From an uncultured Clostridia bacterium (GTDB taxonomy: Bacteria; Bacillota_A; Clostridia; Oscillospirales; Oscillospiraceae), in contig CAMJQX010000094.1 of NCBI GenBank assembly GCA_946408145.1, positions 1 to 6,393 of the forward strand: a stretch of DNA of 6,393 nt, read 5' to 3'. The notes below the pieces were generated by a model. It was given only the letters and a program-made list of their open reading frames with translations. It was not told the origin of the DNA and made no database searches. Position numbers and translations under genes: made by a program. Below, one piece after another: positions 1 through 6,393 of the stretch. Within the stretch, counting starts at the first letter, position 1; each line of letters opens with the position of its first letter.

Positions 1-598
1 TCACATAGGGTCTCGCGATACGGACGGGCCAGCGCTGCATCATGCTCAGCTCATGGTCTTTGCCCTTTTCATCGCGCACGACGGCGATCACGTCGGTGAC
101 CACATGCTCGCCGCTGCCCACCGAAACGACCTCGCCGGACACGCCGCGGGGCACCATGATCTTGTGGAGGATAGCCGAAGTCTCCTGCACGGTGCCGAGC
201 ACGTCGCCCGCAATGACCTTGTCGCCGGGTCTGGCCACGGGCACGAAGTCCCATTTCTTTTCCCGGTTCAGCGCGGGCACGTCGGTGCCGCGGGTGATGC
301 AGTCGCCCGTCAGGGCGCGCATCTCGGGCAGGGGGCGCTGGATGCCGTCGTAGATATTGTCCAGCATGCCGGGTCCGAGCTCGACGGACAGAGGCATACC
401 GGTGGTCACGACATCGGCGCCGGGGCCGAGGCCGGAGGTCTCCTCATAGACCTGGATGGAGGCGCAGTCGCCGGTCATATTCAGGATCTCGCCGATCAGG
501 TGCTGAGAGCCGACGCGAACGACGTCGGAGACGTTGGCGTCCGCCAGGCCCTCCGCCACGACAAGCGGACCGGATACTTTGGTAACTCTTCCGCTCAT
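1..598 (-). CDS. ntpA: V-type ATP synthase subunit A (catalytic), N-terminal part, cut by window edge
   Basis: Catalytic subunit of the soluble A3B3 head, which hydrolyses or makes ATP on the cytoplasmic side (also called atpA). The first 199 codons are visible; the frame is open to the window edge. Residues 1-75 form the N-terminal beta-barrel, beginning MSGRVTKVSGPLVV, with the conserved stretches YEETSGLGPG (51-60) and SVELGPGML (71-79). They are followed by DGIQRPL (84-90), a signature of this subunit. Residues of about 115-185 are the extra bulge domain found in A but not in B or F-type beta subunits, ending in MMQRWPVRIARPY (186-198). The P-loop (Walker A) normally lies just beyond this point and is outside the window, so catalytic competence cannot be judged. 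The ATG at 598 is set by the SD AAAGGAAG at 607-614, 8 nt upstream, and lies 20 nt after the ntpG stop. Confidence 0.96.
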   Translation of the reverse strand, partial: MSGRVTKVSGPLVVAEGLADANVSDVVRVGSQHLIGEILNMTGDCASIQVYEETSGLGPGADVVTTGMPLSVELGPGMLDNIYDGIQRPLPEMRALTGDCITRGTDVPALNREKKWDFVPVARPGDKVIAGDVLGTVQETSAILHKIMVPRGVSGEVVSVGSGEHVVTDVIAVVRDEKGKDHELSMMQRWPVRIARPYV

Positions 599-618
599 AA
601 GCAAAACTTCCTTTCGAT

Positions 619-939
619 TTAGTCGCCCAGAATATTGGTGCCGACGGCGCGCTCGACGGCTGCTTTCAGCGCCGACTGGCCGAGGCCGATGCTGCCCTCG
701 CGGCCCGGGATCAGGATGATGGCCGGGGTGGGGCTGTCCTTGAATTTGTCGATCTCCGCGCTCAGCTGCTGGGCAAGGCCCTCCTCAATATAGATGATGG
801 CATAGTCCTCGCTGTCGCGGGTGAGGCGGCGCAGCGCCTCCTTCGCCTCCTGCGCGTTGGCGGCCGGGCAGGTGTCCAGCCCCAGCGCCTTGAAGCCCAT
901 GACGGTCTCCCGACCGCCTATAACGGCAATCTTAAGCAT
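619..939 (-). CDS. ntpG: V-type ATP synthase subunit F (central stalk)
   Basis: Small central-stalk subunit that binds subunit D and helps couple head rotation to the membrane ring (E. hirae NtpG; also atpF). The 106-residue product is of normal length. It has a Rossmann-like fold pattern: KIAVIGGRETVMGFKALGLD (3-22), YAIIYIEEGLAQQL (46-59), PAIILIPGREGSIGLG (72-87) and the C-terminal helix AVERAVGTNIL (94-104). I chose the ATG at 939, which overlaps the ntpC stop by 8 nt (ATGCTTAA), because homologues begin at M-x-K-I-A-V. An in-frame GTG at 948 would add three residues. The upstream purine tract GGGAAAGG (953-960) lies 4 nt from the GTG and 13 nt from the ATG, so the start is not fully settled. 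The overlap suggests translational coupling to ntpC. Confidence 0.94.
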   Translation of the reverse strand: MLKIAVIGGRETVMGFKALGLDTCPAANAQEAKEALRRLTRDSEDYAIIYIEEGLAQQLSAEIDKFKDSPTPAIILIPGREGSIGLGQSALKAAVERAVGTNILGD

Positions 940-1921
940 ACAGATCACGCAGCCTTTCCCGGATCACGCCCGGCGCGATACCCGCGAGTCTCCCCGTCAG
1001 GATCATGCGCACCGCGGTGATCTCGTTCTCCACGGCCGCCTGATAGGCGATCACCGGCTCCTCGCCGTAGCCGACCAGCTTGGCCTCCGCCAGATAGGCG
1101 TTGACCGCGTTGTCGCAGGCGAGCTCAAATTTTGTAAGCGTTCCGCCCTCCACGGCTTCGGCTCCGAGCGCCGCGGCAGCGGCCAGACGGGTGCTGTCAA
1201 AGAGAGCGGCGAGCCCTTCGGCACCCGCGGCGACGAGCCTGCGCGGCTCAACGGTGCCGCCGGGCACCAGCGCCTCCTGCAGATAGCCGCTGTCCTTGCC
1301 CATGCGCAGGGTGCGCACGGCAGAACGCAGATTGGTGCTGTCGGCCAGGATGGCGGCGTAGCCCCTGAGGAACTTGCTGTCGGCTTCGTCCGCGAGCTCC
1401 TGAAGCTCAGCGAAATACGCCTTGTCCAGGCTGAAATCGGCGAGCTGGGGGTTTGCGGTGCGGGCGAGGATGCTCTTGGCCTCCGCCACGGCGGCGGCAA
1501 AAGCCTTCGGCAGCTCGCGGTATTCGTCTTCACGGACGGCCTCGAGCAGCTTCTCGGGCTTAACGCGGCCCGAGGGCGAGAGCAGCGCGCTCTCGTCCAG
1601 ATCCTGGGCCTCCGCCTTCAGGATCACCTTGGCGTTGTGATAGTCGTACTTGACGCGGAAAAAGTCCACCAGCGCCTTGTCGGGCACCATGGATTCCAGC
1701 TCTTTGCCGATCGCCGTGCGGCGCTCGGCCAGAAGCTGCTCGATCTCTCCGGCCTTTTTCTGGGACATGTCCTCATAGCCGCAGTCGGTCAGGAGCTTGG
1801 CGCACTCCTCGAAGGAAGGCGCATCCAGCATGCGCTCGGCCTTCTCGCGCGAGAGCATGCCGGGCTCCCTGGCCCGCAGCATGGCGGATAGGAATAGATA
1901 CGCTTCTCTCTTCTTTGCCAA
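932..1921 (-). CDS. ntpC: V-type ATP synthase subunit C (AC39 / subunit d family)
   Basis: Funnel-shaped adaptor that sits on the membrane rotor ring and receives the central stalk (eukaryotic V-ATPase d subunit, vATP-synt_AC39 family). The 329 residues match the family length. Recognisable family segments are FFRVKYDYHNAKVILKAE (87-104), ANPQLADFSLDKAYFAEL (156-173), YAAILADSTNLRSAVRTLRM (188-207), and the C-terminal block AYQAAVENEITAVRMILTG (292-310) followed by IRERLRDLYA (320-329). The protein is soluble and largely helical, with no membrane segment. The start is a TTG at 1921, backed by a strong SD (AAAGGAGG, 1931-1938) 9 nt upstream. The next in-frame ATG, at residue 14, would cut off the conserved N-terminal helix. 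It begins 27 nt after ntpE and overlaps ntpG at its 3' end. Confidence 0.96.
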   Translation of the reverse strand: MAKKREAYLFLSAMLRAREPGMLSREKAERMLDAPSFEECAKLLTDCGYEDMSQKKAGEIEQLLAERRTAIGKELESMVPDKALVDFFRVKYDYHNAKVILKAEAQDLDESALLSPSGRVKPEKLLEAVREDEYRELPKAFAAAVAEAKSILARTANPQLADFSLDKAYFAELQELADEADSKFLRGYAAILADSTNLRSAVRTLRMGKDSGYLQEALVPGGTVEPRRLVAAGAEGLAALFDSTRLAAAAALGAEAVEGGTLTKFELACDNAVNAYLAEAKLVGYGEEPVIAYQAAVENEITAVRMILTGRLAGIAPGVIRERLRDLYA

Positions 1922-1930
1922 ATTGATTTC

Positions 1931-1938
1931 CCTCCTTT
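1931..1938 (-). promoter_or_regulatory. Strong Shine-Dalgarno site fixing the TTG start of ntpC
   Basis: On the minus strand this reads AAAGGAGG, a near-perfect complement of the 16S rRNA 3' end. It is separated by 9 nt from a TTG codon at 1921-1919. No ATG or GTG lies at usable spacing, so the site decides in favour of the TTG start. Confidence 0.85.
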
Positions 1939-1948
1939 GCCTGAGGGC

Positions 1949-2536
1949 TTATGCAAAGAGGATGCCTGCGATCTCGGCAGACAGATCTCCCCGCGCGAGA
2001 TCCACAAGGAGCTCGGCGGTGCAGTTTGCCTCAACGTTGCCGCGGCGCAGGATCAGGCCGCCGGCGAAATCGCCGGTCTGATCGGCGAGACGCAGCTTCC
2101 CGCCGCCGAGCTTCGCGTTCGCGGCGGCGACGACCTTGTCGCCCACGGCTGCGCGGTCACGGGCATTGAGCAGGATCTCCTCATCCCCGGTGACGGAGGC
2201 TTTGGCCGCGAGACCCGCGAGGAAGGCGACATACTGCTCCTCCGGCAGGCCGCACAGAGCCTCCAGCGCCTTATCGAAGGCGAGAGACACCATCTCCTGC
2301 TTGACGGCCAGCGTGCCCTTGCGCGCCTCCATCTGGTCGATGCGGACGCGGCTGTCCACCTCGTCCTGACAGGCCTTCACGCCGGCGCGGATCTTCTCGG
2401 AGTAGCGCTCCGCCGCCTGGCTGTCGAACTCGGCCTTGATCCCGGCGCACTGCCGCTCTGCCTGAGCGAAGATCGCGTCAGCCTGCGCCTTCGCGTCAGC
2501 CTGGATATGCGCGATGATTTTTTCAGTGCCTTTCAT
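1949..2536 (-). CDS. ntpE: V-type ATP synthase subunit E (peripheral stalk)
   Basis: Peripheral-stalk subunit that pairs with the G/H-type subunit (here NtpF) in a long coiled coil, holding the A3B3 head against rotation. It is 195 residues long, typical of bacterial members. Residues 1-90 are charged and Ala/Glu/Lys-rich with heptad character, as expected for the stalk helix. The globular C-terminal domain carries the family signature GGLILRRGNVEANCT (159-173) and ends in SAEIAGILFA (186-195), close to the usual E-subunit terminus. The ATG at 2536 is preceded by TAGGAG (2543-2548) with 6 nt spacing. The gene begins 19 nt downstream of ntpK. Confidence 0.95.
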   Translation of the reverse strand: MKGTEKIIAHIQADAKAQADAIFAQAERQCAGIKAEFDSQAAERYSEKIRAGVKACQDEVDSRVRIDQMEARKGTLAVKQEMVSLAFDKALEALCGLPEEQYVAFLAGLAAKASVTGDEEILLNARDRAAVGDKVVAAANAKLGGGKLRLADQTGDFAGGLILRRGNVEANCTAELLVDLARGDLSAEIAGILFA

Positions 2537-2555
2537 AGTCCGCTCCTATCTGTGA

Positions 2556-3055
<500 letters not shown>

Positions 3056-3073
3056 AATTATTGTAAAGTGGAT

Positions 3074-5050
3074 TTATTCTTCCGGGTTTATGAATTTTGT
3101 GCGCACGCTCAGCGGGGCGAAAGCCCTGCCGCCGTCCTGATAGAACTTGCCGAAGAACTCCAGGCACTGCAGACGAAGGTCGTGCACGAAGCAGCCGAGC
3201 AGGTTCAGGCCGAAGTTCAGCGCGTGGCCGACGAGGAAGATCACGATGAAGATCGCGCCGGAGAGCGGCGTCACGCCCTTGGCGGAGGGCATGGCGGCGA
3301 TGGTGTTGAACACCTGCGCCACAACGCCGCCGGCCAGCATCAGGGCCATGATACGCGAGTAGCTCAGGATATCGCCGAACCAGCCCGTGAGCGTGTTGTA
3401 AATGATGCCGAAGGCCGCCGTCAGCTTGCCGATGCCCTTGCTGTGGCGCCCCGCGCCGTAAAGCAGCATCACCGCGCCGACGATCAGAATCGCAAGGCCG
3501 AGGTTGTGGAGCATCCGGGATTTGACGATCCCCAGCATGTCCAGCGCCAGCAGGACGCCGCCGAGCAGGATGATCCACAGCGGGCCTTCTTCAAAGATGC
3601 CGTCGGCCAGATTGCCGTTCTTTTTCTTCTCCATGAAGGAGACGATCATACCGGCGTTGAGGTGGATGACGCCGAGCGCCATCGCGCCGTAGAGCACCAG
3701 CGTACTGTCGCGCACGGGGCTGAACAGCGCGGGCAGGCCCTTCCAGTCGGAGCCGAACATGCCCGCGATCACCTCGGGGGCATTGCCGAAGAGACCTCCG
3801 GTCAGCGCGCCCATGATGAAGGTGGAGATACCGGCGTAGAGCAGCAGCTGGCAGAAGGACAAGGTCCCGCCCCGGGGCTTGATCTTTTTCATGGCGACCA
3901 GTGCCGCGAGGATCATCACGAGGCCGTAGCCCATGTCCGCCATCATCAGCCCGTAGAACAGGATGAAGAAGGGCGCCATCAGCGGGTTCGGGTCCACCGT
4001 GCCGTAGGCCGGCAGGCTGTACATGTTCGTGACCATGTTCAGCGCGTTCGTCACCTGGTTGTTTTTCAGCTTGACGGGTACCTCCGGGTACTCGTCCGGC
4101 TCCGGATCGCGGCACTCCCAGGCGCAGCCGAAGCGTTTGAAGACCTGTTCCAGCTCCTGCTCCCGCTCAGCGGGCAGCCAGCCCTCGAGGATCAGGGTGC
4201 TGTCCGTGCCGACAAGCCGCTCCTCTGCCTCCGCCATGGCGACGCGGGTGGAGAGCTTGTCGCTGGCAAGCTTCAGCTCGTCCCGGGACGCCGCCTCGGC
4301 CTTGATCTGCTCAATGAGATCCGCTTTCTCCGCGGCGAGCGCCTTCAAGCTCTCCTCCGCGGCGGCGGACGCCTCTCTCGGCGTGCCGCTCAGCCCGCCC
4401 AGCGCGGCCGGGGTAAAGCCGAAGCTCCGCAGCGCCTCCTGCGCGGCGGGCATCTGCTCCTTCATGCACAGCAGCGCGAGATAGCGGGCGCTTTTGTCCT
4501 CGCTGACGGGAAAGAGCTCCGCTTCATCGGCGGCGTCGGCCAGCGCCTCAACGGCTGCCGAAAAGCTGACCTTCCCGGGGATCGTGCCGAGGACCAGTTC
4601 GGTGCGCTCCGTCCCGCCGCACTCAAGCGGCTGATCCAGACTCATCCAGGGCCGCAGCGAATCGAGCACCGAACGCTGCCGACTCTCCTCCGCGCTGAGG
4701 CGGCGGATCTGATCGTGCAGCTCCGTGATCTTCTCCGCGAGGGCAAGCGCATCGTCCAGGCCTTCATCCTCAAGGAAGGCCCCCGTTTCGAGCTCAGGCT
4801 TGGCCGAGAGCAGCCTGCTCTTGACCGGCGCGTACTGATCCAGCAGCTCCAGGGCATGGTCAAGGGACGCCTGCCGGGTGCGCGCGGCCATAACGCCGCT
4901 GCTCTCCGGCCGAAGGCTCTCGGACTGCAGCAGCTCGTCCCCGGCTTCGGAGATCTCCACGCAGCCGAGACGTGTCAGCTCGCGCAGCAGCTCCTCCTTG
5001 CAGGAACGAACGGCGATCAGCCGGAGCCGTTTCATTCGTAAAATGGCCAT
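3074..5050 (-). CDS. ntpI: V-type ATP synthase subunit I (membrane stator, a-type)
   Basis: Membrane stator subunit (V-ATPase a / 116 kDa family) that provides the ion half-channels next to the K ring. It has 658 residues, normal for bacteria. Residues 1-340 are the cytoplasmic arm, starting MAILRMKRLRLIAV, with coiled-coil stretches near 95-130 and 228-265 and a globular part including LILEGWLPAE (286-295). The membrane half begins near PNPLMAPFFILFYGLMMADM (355-373) and holds about seven or eight hydrophobic helices. The essential arginine is R566 in GDILSYSRIMALMLA (559-573), and a second conserved arginine is R626 in FVHDLRLQ (621-628). The C-terminal signature LEFFGKFYQDGGRAFAPL (630-647) is intact. 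The ATG at 5050 follows the ntpF stop by a single base (TGA-C-ATG). The nearest purine tract, GGAAAGGATAG (5063-5073), is too distant for a strong SD, so translation is probably coupled to ntpF. Confidence 0.97.
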   Translation of the reverse strand: MAILRMKRLRLIAVRSCKEELLRELTRLGCVEISEAGDELLQSESLRPESSGVMAARTRQASLDHALELLDQYAPVKSRLLSAKPELETGAFLEDEGLDDALALAEKITELHDQIRRLSAEESRQRSVLDSLRPWMSLDQPLECGGTERTELVLGTIPGKVSFSAAVEALADAADEAELFPVSEDKSARYLALLCMKEQMPAAQEALRSFGFTPAALGGLSGTPREASAAAEESLKALAAEKADLIEQIKAEAASRDELKLASDKLSTRVAMAEAEERLVGTDSTLILEGWLPAEREQELEQVFKRFGCAWECRDPEPDEYPEVPVKLKNNQVTNALNMVTNMYSLPAYGTVDPNPLMAPFFILFYGLMMADMGYGLVMILAALVAMKKIKPRGGTLSFCQLLLYAGISTFIMGALTGGLFGNAPEVIAGMFGSDWKGLPALFSPVRDSTLVLYGAMALGVIHLNAGMIVSFMEKKKNGNLADGIFEEGPLWIILLGGVLLALDMLGIVKSRMLHNLGLAILIVGAVMLLYGAGRHSKGIGKLTAAFGIIYNTLTGWFGDILSYSRIMALMLAGGVVAQVFNTIAAMPSAKGVTPLSGAIFIVIFLVGHALNFGLNLLGCFVHDLRLQCLEFFGKFYQDGGRAFAPLSVRTKFINPEE

Positions 5051-5051
5051 G

Positions 5052-5366
5052 TCAGTCGTTCACTATCCTTTCCACGATGAGCGCCGCGGCCTTGCCGAGA
5101 TTCTGTTCGGCCTGCTCGCGGAGCGCCGCTTTACGGCTCTCCAGCGCTGCCGCCTGCTTCTCTGACTCGCTTTGGTATTTCTCCTCCGCTTTCCGGCGCA
5201 GCTCGCGCAGCTCGGCGTCCGCCTTGGCGGCGGCAGCTTCCACTGCGGCCTGGCCGGTCGTCCTCGCCTCGGCCAGCATCTGTTTGGCTTTGGCCTCCGC
5301 CGTCTGCACGGCAGCCTTCGCCTCGCTCTCCGCAGCGGTGACGCTCGCAATTGCTTCCAATGACAT
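5052..5366 (-). CDS. ntpF: V-type ATP synthase peripheral-stalk subunit (G/H-type), first gene of the operon
   Basis: Small stalk subunit expected to form a long heterodimeric coiled coil with NtpE (E. hirae NtpF; often annotated atpH or V-type ATPase subunit G/H). It is 104 residues long. Almost the whole protein is Ala/Glu/Lys/Arg/Gln-rich helix without proline or glycine breaks between residues 42 and 88. It ends in KAAALIVERIV (92-102), a terminus I recognise from clostridial members, as is the N-terminus MSLEAIASVT. I placed the start at the ATG at 5366, with the SD-like AGGGGGTG (5372-5379) 5 nt upstream. An in-frame ATG at 5396 would add ten residues (MESERRGGVP) but has no SD, and its extra codons are the ribosome site itself. 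Assignment rests on composition, termini and operon position, since coiled coils are poor in motifs. Confidence 0.9.
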   Translation of the reverse strand: MSLEAIASVTAAESEAKAAVQTAEAKAKQMLAEARTTGQAAVEAAAAKADAELRELRRKAEEKYQSESEKQAAALESRKAALREQAEQNLGKAAALIVERIVND

Positions 5367-5371
5367 GGGCA

Positions 5372-5379
5372 CACCCCCT
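5372..5379 (-). promoter_or_regulatory. Shine-Dalgarno site deciding the ntpF start
   Basis: On the minus strand this reads AGGGGGTG, 5 nt before the ATG at 5366. It favours this start over the upstream in-frame ATG at 5396, which has no purine tract in front of it. Confidence 0.7.
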
Positions 5380-5436
5380 CTTCTTTCAGATTCCATGATA
5401 TTGCGTCGGGATCTGCTTGTTCACGCATCAGCTTGT

Positions 5437-5460
5437 GGTATATGACTTTATTATCATACC
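5437..5460. repeat. Imperfect inverted repeat overlapping the -10 box of the second promoter
   Basis: On the plus strand GGTATATGA (5437-5445) and TCATACC (5454-5460) are complementary apart from a 2-nt insertion, around an 8-nt AT-rich centre. Extending outward gives TGTGG at 5434-5438 against the complement of CCGCA at 5459-5463, with one mismatch. It covers the TATGAT box at 5453-5458, so it could be an operator. In transcripts from the upstream promoter it could instead fold as a small leader hairpin. No known regulator motif is recognised. Confidence 0.4.
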
Positions 5461-5481
5461 GCAGAAGCGTCCTCGTTGCAA
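5453..5481 (-). promoter_or_regulatory. Candidate second promoter for the ATPase operon (P2)
   Basis: On the minus strand TTGCAA (5476-5481) is separated by exactly 17 nt from TATGAT (5453-5458), matching the consensus at 4/6 and 5/6 positions with optimal spacing. Transcription would begin near 5446, leaving a leader of about 80 nt before ntpF. It is weaker than the upstream promoter and has no extended -10 TG. Confidence 0.5.
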
Positions 5482-5490
5482 GGCAAATAT

Positions 5491-5526
5491 GCGCGCAGAC
5501 GTGACAAAAATCATGCACTCTCGCGC
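5491..5526 (-). other. Potential stem-loop near the start of the operon leader RNA
   Basis: In the minus-strand transcript GCGCGAGAGTG (5516-5526) can pair with a run ending in CGCGC (5491-5503). This gives 11 base pairs with two single-G bulges and a 12-nt loop. It would begin only about 7 nt after the predicted P1 start. No U-tract follows, so it does not look like a terminator. A role in RNA stability or regulation is possible but unproven. Confidence 0.4.
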
Positions 5527-5539
5527 TTTGCTTTTGAAC

Positions 5540-5569
5540 ATTATACGCCTTTTGTTAAGATTGTGTCAA
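5540..5569 (-). promoter_or_regulatory. Main promoter of the ATPase operon (P1), perfect -35 and -10 boxes
   Basis: On the minus strand TTGACA (5564-5569) and TATAAT (5540-5545) both match the sigma-70/SigA consensus 6/6, separated by 18 nt. The region just upstream (5570-5590) is A-rich on this strand, resembling an UP element. Transcription should start near 5533, about 167 nt ahead of the ntpF start. It sits about 40 bp after the rpoC terminator, making the operon an independent transcription unit, expected to be strong and largely constitutive. Confidence 0.9.
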
Positions 5570-5611
5570 TTGTTTTTGTATGATTTGTTCTCCAAAGGGC
5601 AGATTGCATGC

Positions 5612-5663
5612 AAAAAACGAAAAGAAGGAAAGCGCTCTCCGGGGAGAGCCGCTTTCCTTCTTT
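5612..5663 (-). terminator. Rho-independent terminator of the rpoC transcript
   Basis: On the minus strand the arm AAAGAAGGAAAGCG (5650-5663) pairs perfectly over 14 bp with 5621-5634. The stem continues for 5 bp (CTCTC/GAGAG) after a single unpaired base at 5649, closing on a 4-nt loop at 5640-5643. The 3' arm is followed by T-C-G and then six T (5612-5617). The plus strand has no T-tract after the hairpin, so it works in one direction only. It begins about 17 nt after the rpoC stop codon. Confidence 0.93.
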
Positions 5664-5680
5664 GAACAGCTTGAACGGGA

Positions 5681-6393
5681 TCAGAGCGCGTTGGTCTTGC
5701 TGACCAGAGCGGAGAGATCCACATATTCCTCGGGGGCAGCCTCGACGCTCTCGTCGGTCTGCTCCTCGAAGTCGCGGTACATCGCGAGACCGGAGCCCGC
5801 GGGGATCAGCTTGCCGATGATGACGTTCTCCTTCAGGCCCACGAGGCGGTCGACCTTGCCCTTGATGGCGGCGTCGGTCAGGACCTTGGTGGTCTCCTGG
5901 AAGGAGGCGGCGGACATCCAGCTCTCGGTAGCCAGAGAAGCCTTGGTGATGCCCATCAGCAGCTGCGTGCAGGTGGCGTGGGTCAGGCCATCCTCGCCCG
6001 CGGCGATACGGGCGTCCACGGCGCGGTTGGCGTCCTTGAACTGCGCGATGTCGATGGTGGCGCCGGAGAGCAGGTCAGTGCTGCCGGCTTCCTCCACGCG
6101 GACCTTGCGCATCATCTGGCGCACGATGACCTCGATGTGCTTGTCGTTGATATCGACGCCCTGCTGACGGTAGACCTTCTGAACCTCGCTGGTGATATAG
6201 CTGCGGACGCCCTGACGGCCGAACTCGTCGTCGTTGACGCCGCGGATGCGCAGCACGTCGTGCGGGTTGAGCGCGCCGGAGGTGAGCTCCTGGCCGTTGT
6301 CGACGTGATCGCCGTTGTGGACGAGGATGCCCGCAGAATGCGGCACGGTGTAGACCATGGTCGCGCCCTCGGCCTCGTTGGTGATGGTGATGG
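5681..6393 (-). CDS. rpoC: DNA-directed RNA polymerase subunit beta', C-terminal part, cut by window edge
   Basis: This is the last 236 residues of the largest RNA polymerase subunit; the frame is open to the window edge ([17 protein letters not shown] at the left end of the visible protein). Family segments in order are [17 protein letters not shown], then [20 protein letters not shown], then GSTDLLSG, then [19 protein letters not shown], and finally [20 protein letters not shown] followed by [14 protein letters not shown]. These are the highly conserved C-terminal blocks of bacterial RpoC around the end of the jaw and the trigger-loop-proximal region. The tail after AMYRDFEEQ is short and acidic, about 32 residues, as in many Firmicutes. 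The TGA stop at 5681-5683 is followed by a strong terminator, so rpoC is the last gene of its transcript here. Confidence 0.98.
   Translation of the reverse strand, partial: ITITNEAEGATMVYTVPHSAGILVHNGDHVDNGQELTSGALNPHDVLRIRGVNDDEFGRQGVRSYITSEVQKVYRQQGVDINDKHIEVIVRQMMRKVRVEEAGSTDLLSGATIDIAQFKDANRAVDARIAAGEDGLTHATCTQLLMGITKASLATESWMSAASFQETTKVLTDAAIKGKVDRLVGLKENVIIGKLIPAGSGLAMYRDFEEQTDESVEAAPEEYVDLSALVSKTNAL

Noticed and set aside
53..622. 189-codon open frame on the plus strand opposite ntpA
   Set aside because: This is a codon-registered shadow of the conserved subunit A N-terminus. Its sequence is His/Asp/Ala-rich and unlike any family I know.
821..1891. 356-codon open frame on the plus strand opposite ntpC
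   Set aside because: It is in the same codon-registered antisense frame as the shadow over ntpI. The true gene on the minus strand has clear family motifs over its whole length.
5366..5396. N-terminal extension of NtpF to the ATG at 5396
   Set aside because: The extension encodes MESERRGGVP, which is the SD region read as protein. There is no SD before 5396, and recognised homologues begin at MSLEAI-like sequences.
5063..5518. 151-codon minus-strand frame overlapping the ntpF leader, possible leader peptide
   Set aside because: After the leader it continues through ntpF in another frame as an Arg/Pro-rich shadow. No convincing SD precedes its possible starts.
5612..5663. Inverted repeat considered as a mobile-element end or bidirectional terminator
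   Set aside because: There is no transposase, target duplication or second copy in the window, and only the minus-strand side has a T-tract, so it is a one-way terminator of rpoC.
5417..5665. 82-codon open frame on the plus strand across the control region
   Set aside because: It starts with TTG without an SD and runs through the promoters and the rpoC terminator hairpin, so its composition is that of non-coding DNA.

Overview
The window is one strand-consistent block of housekeeping genes, all on the minus strand. Read in the direction of transcription (high to low coordinates) it holds the 3' end of rpoC, a strong intrinsic terminator, a promoter region, and then seven genes of a bacterial A/V-type (vacuolar-type) ATP synthase/ATPase operon. 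The order is ntpF (stalk G/H subunit), ntpI, ntpK, ntpE, ntpC, ntpG (subunit F) and the first 199 codons of ntpA. This is the order known from Enterococcus hirae (ntpFIKECGA...), so ntpB and ntpD would be expected beyond position 1. The coding DNA is GC-rich with strong G/C preference at third positions. The spacers are AT-rich, with near-consensus sigma-70/SigA promoter elements and purine-rich Shine-Dalgarno (SD) sites. Together with the protein sequences this suggests a GC-rich member of the Clostridia, perhaps Oscillospiraceae-like. The lineage is an inference from style and remembered family sequences, not from a search.

Layout: 5681-6393 is the rpoC C-terminus. 5612-5663 is its terminator. 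5367-5611 is the operon control region, with a promoter whose -35 and -10 boxes are both perfect consensus, a second plausible promoter about 90 bp further on, and a leader of about 167 nt containing two possible hairpins. 5052-5366 is ntpF, 3074-5050 ntpI, 2556-3041 ntpK, 1949-2536 ntpE, 932-1921 ntpC (TTG start), 619-939 ntpG and 1-598 ntpA (partial). Gene spacing is tight: 1 nt between ntpF and ntpI, 19-32 nt at most other junctions, and an 8-nt overlap between ntpC and ntpG. One polycistronic message is therefore likely.

Functionally, NtpK forms the rotor ring and NtpI the membrane stator with the essential arginine. NtpC and NtpG link the ring to the central stalk, NtpE and NtpF form the peripheral stalks, and NtpA is the catalytic head subunit. 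NtpK keeps every residue position that binds Na+ in the E. hirae ring, so a sodium-coupled enzyme is predicted.

I found no mobile element, CRISPR array, RNA gene or undescribed system. The most interesting features are the Na+ site in NtpK, the control region, and the unusual placement of this operon directly after rpoC.
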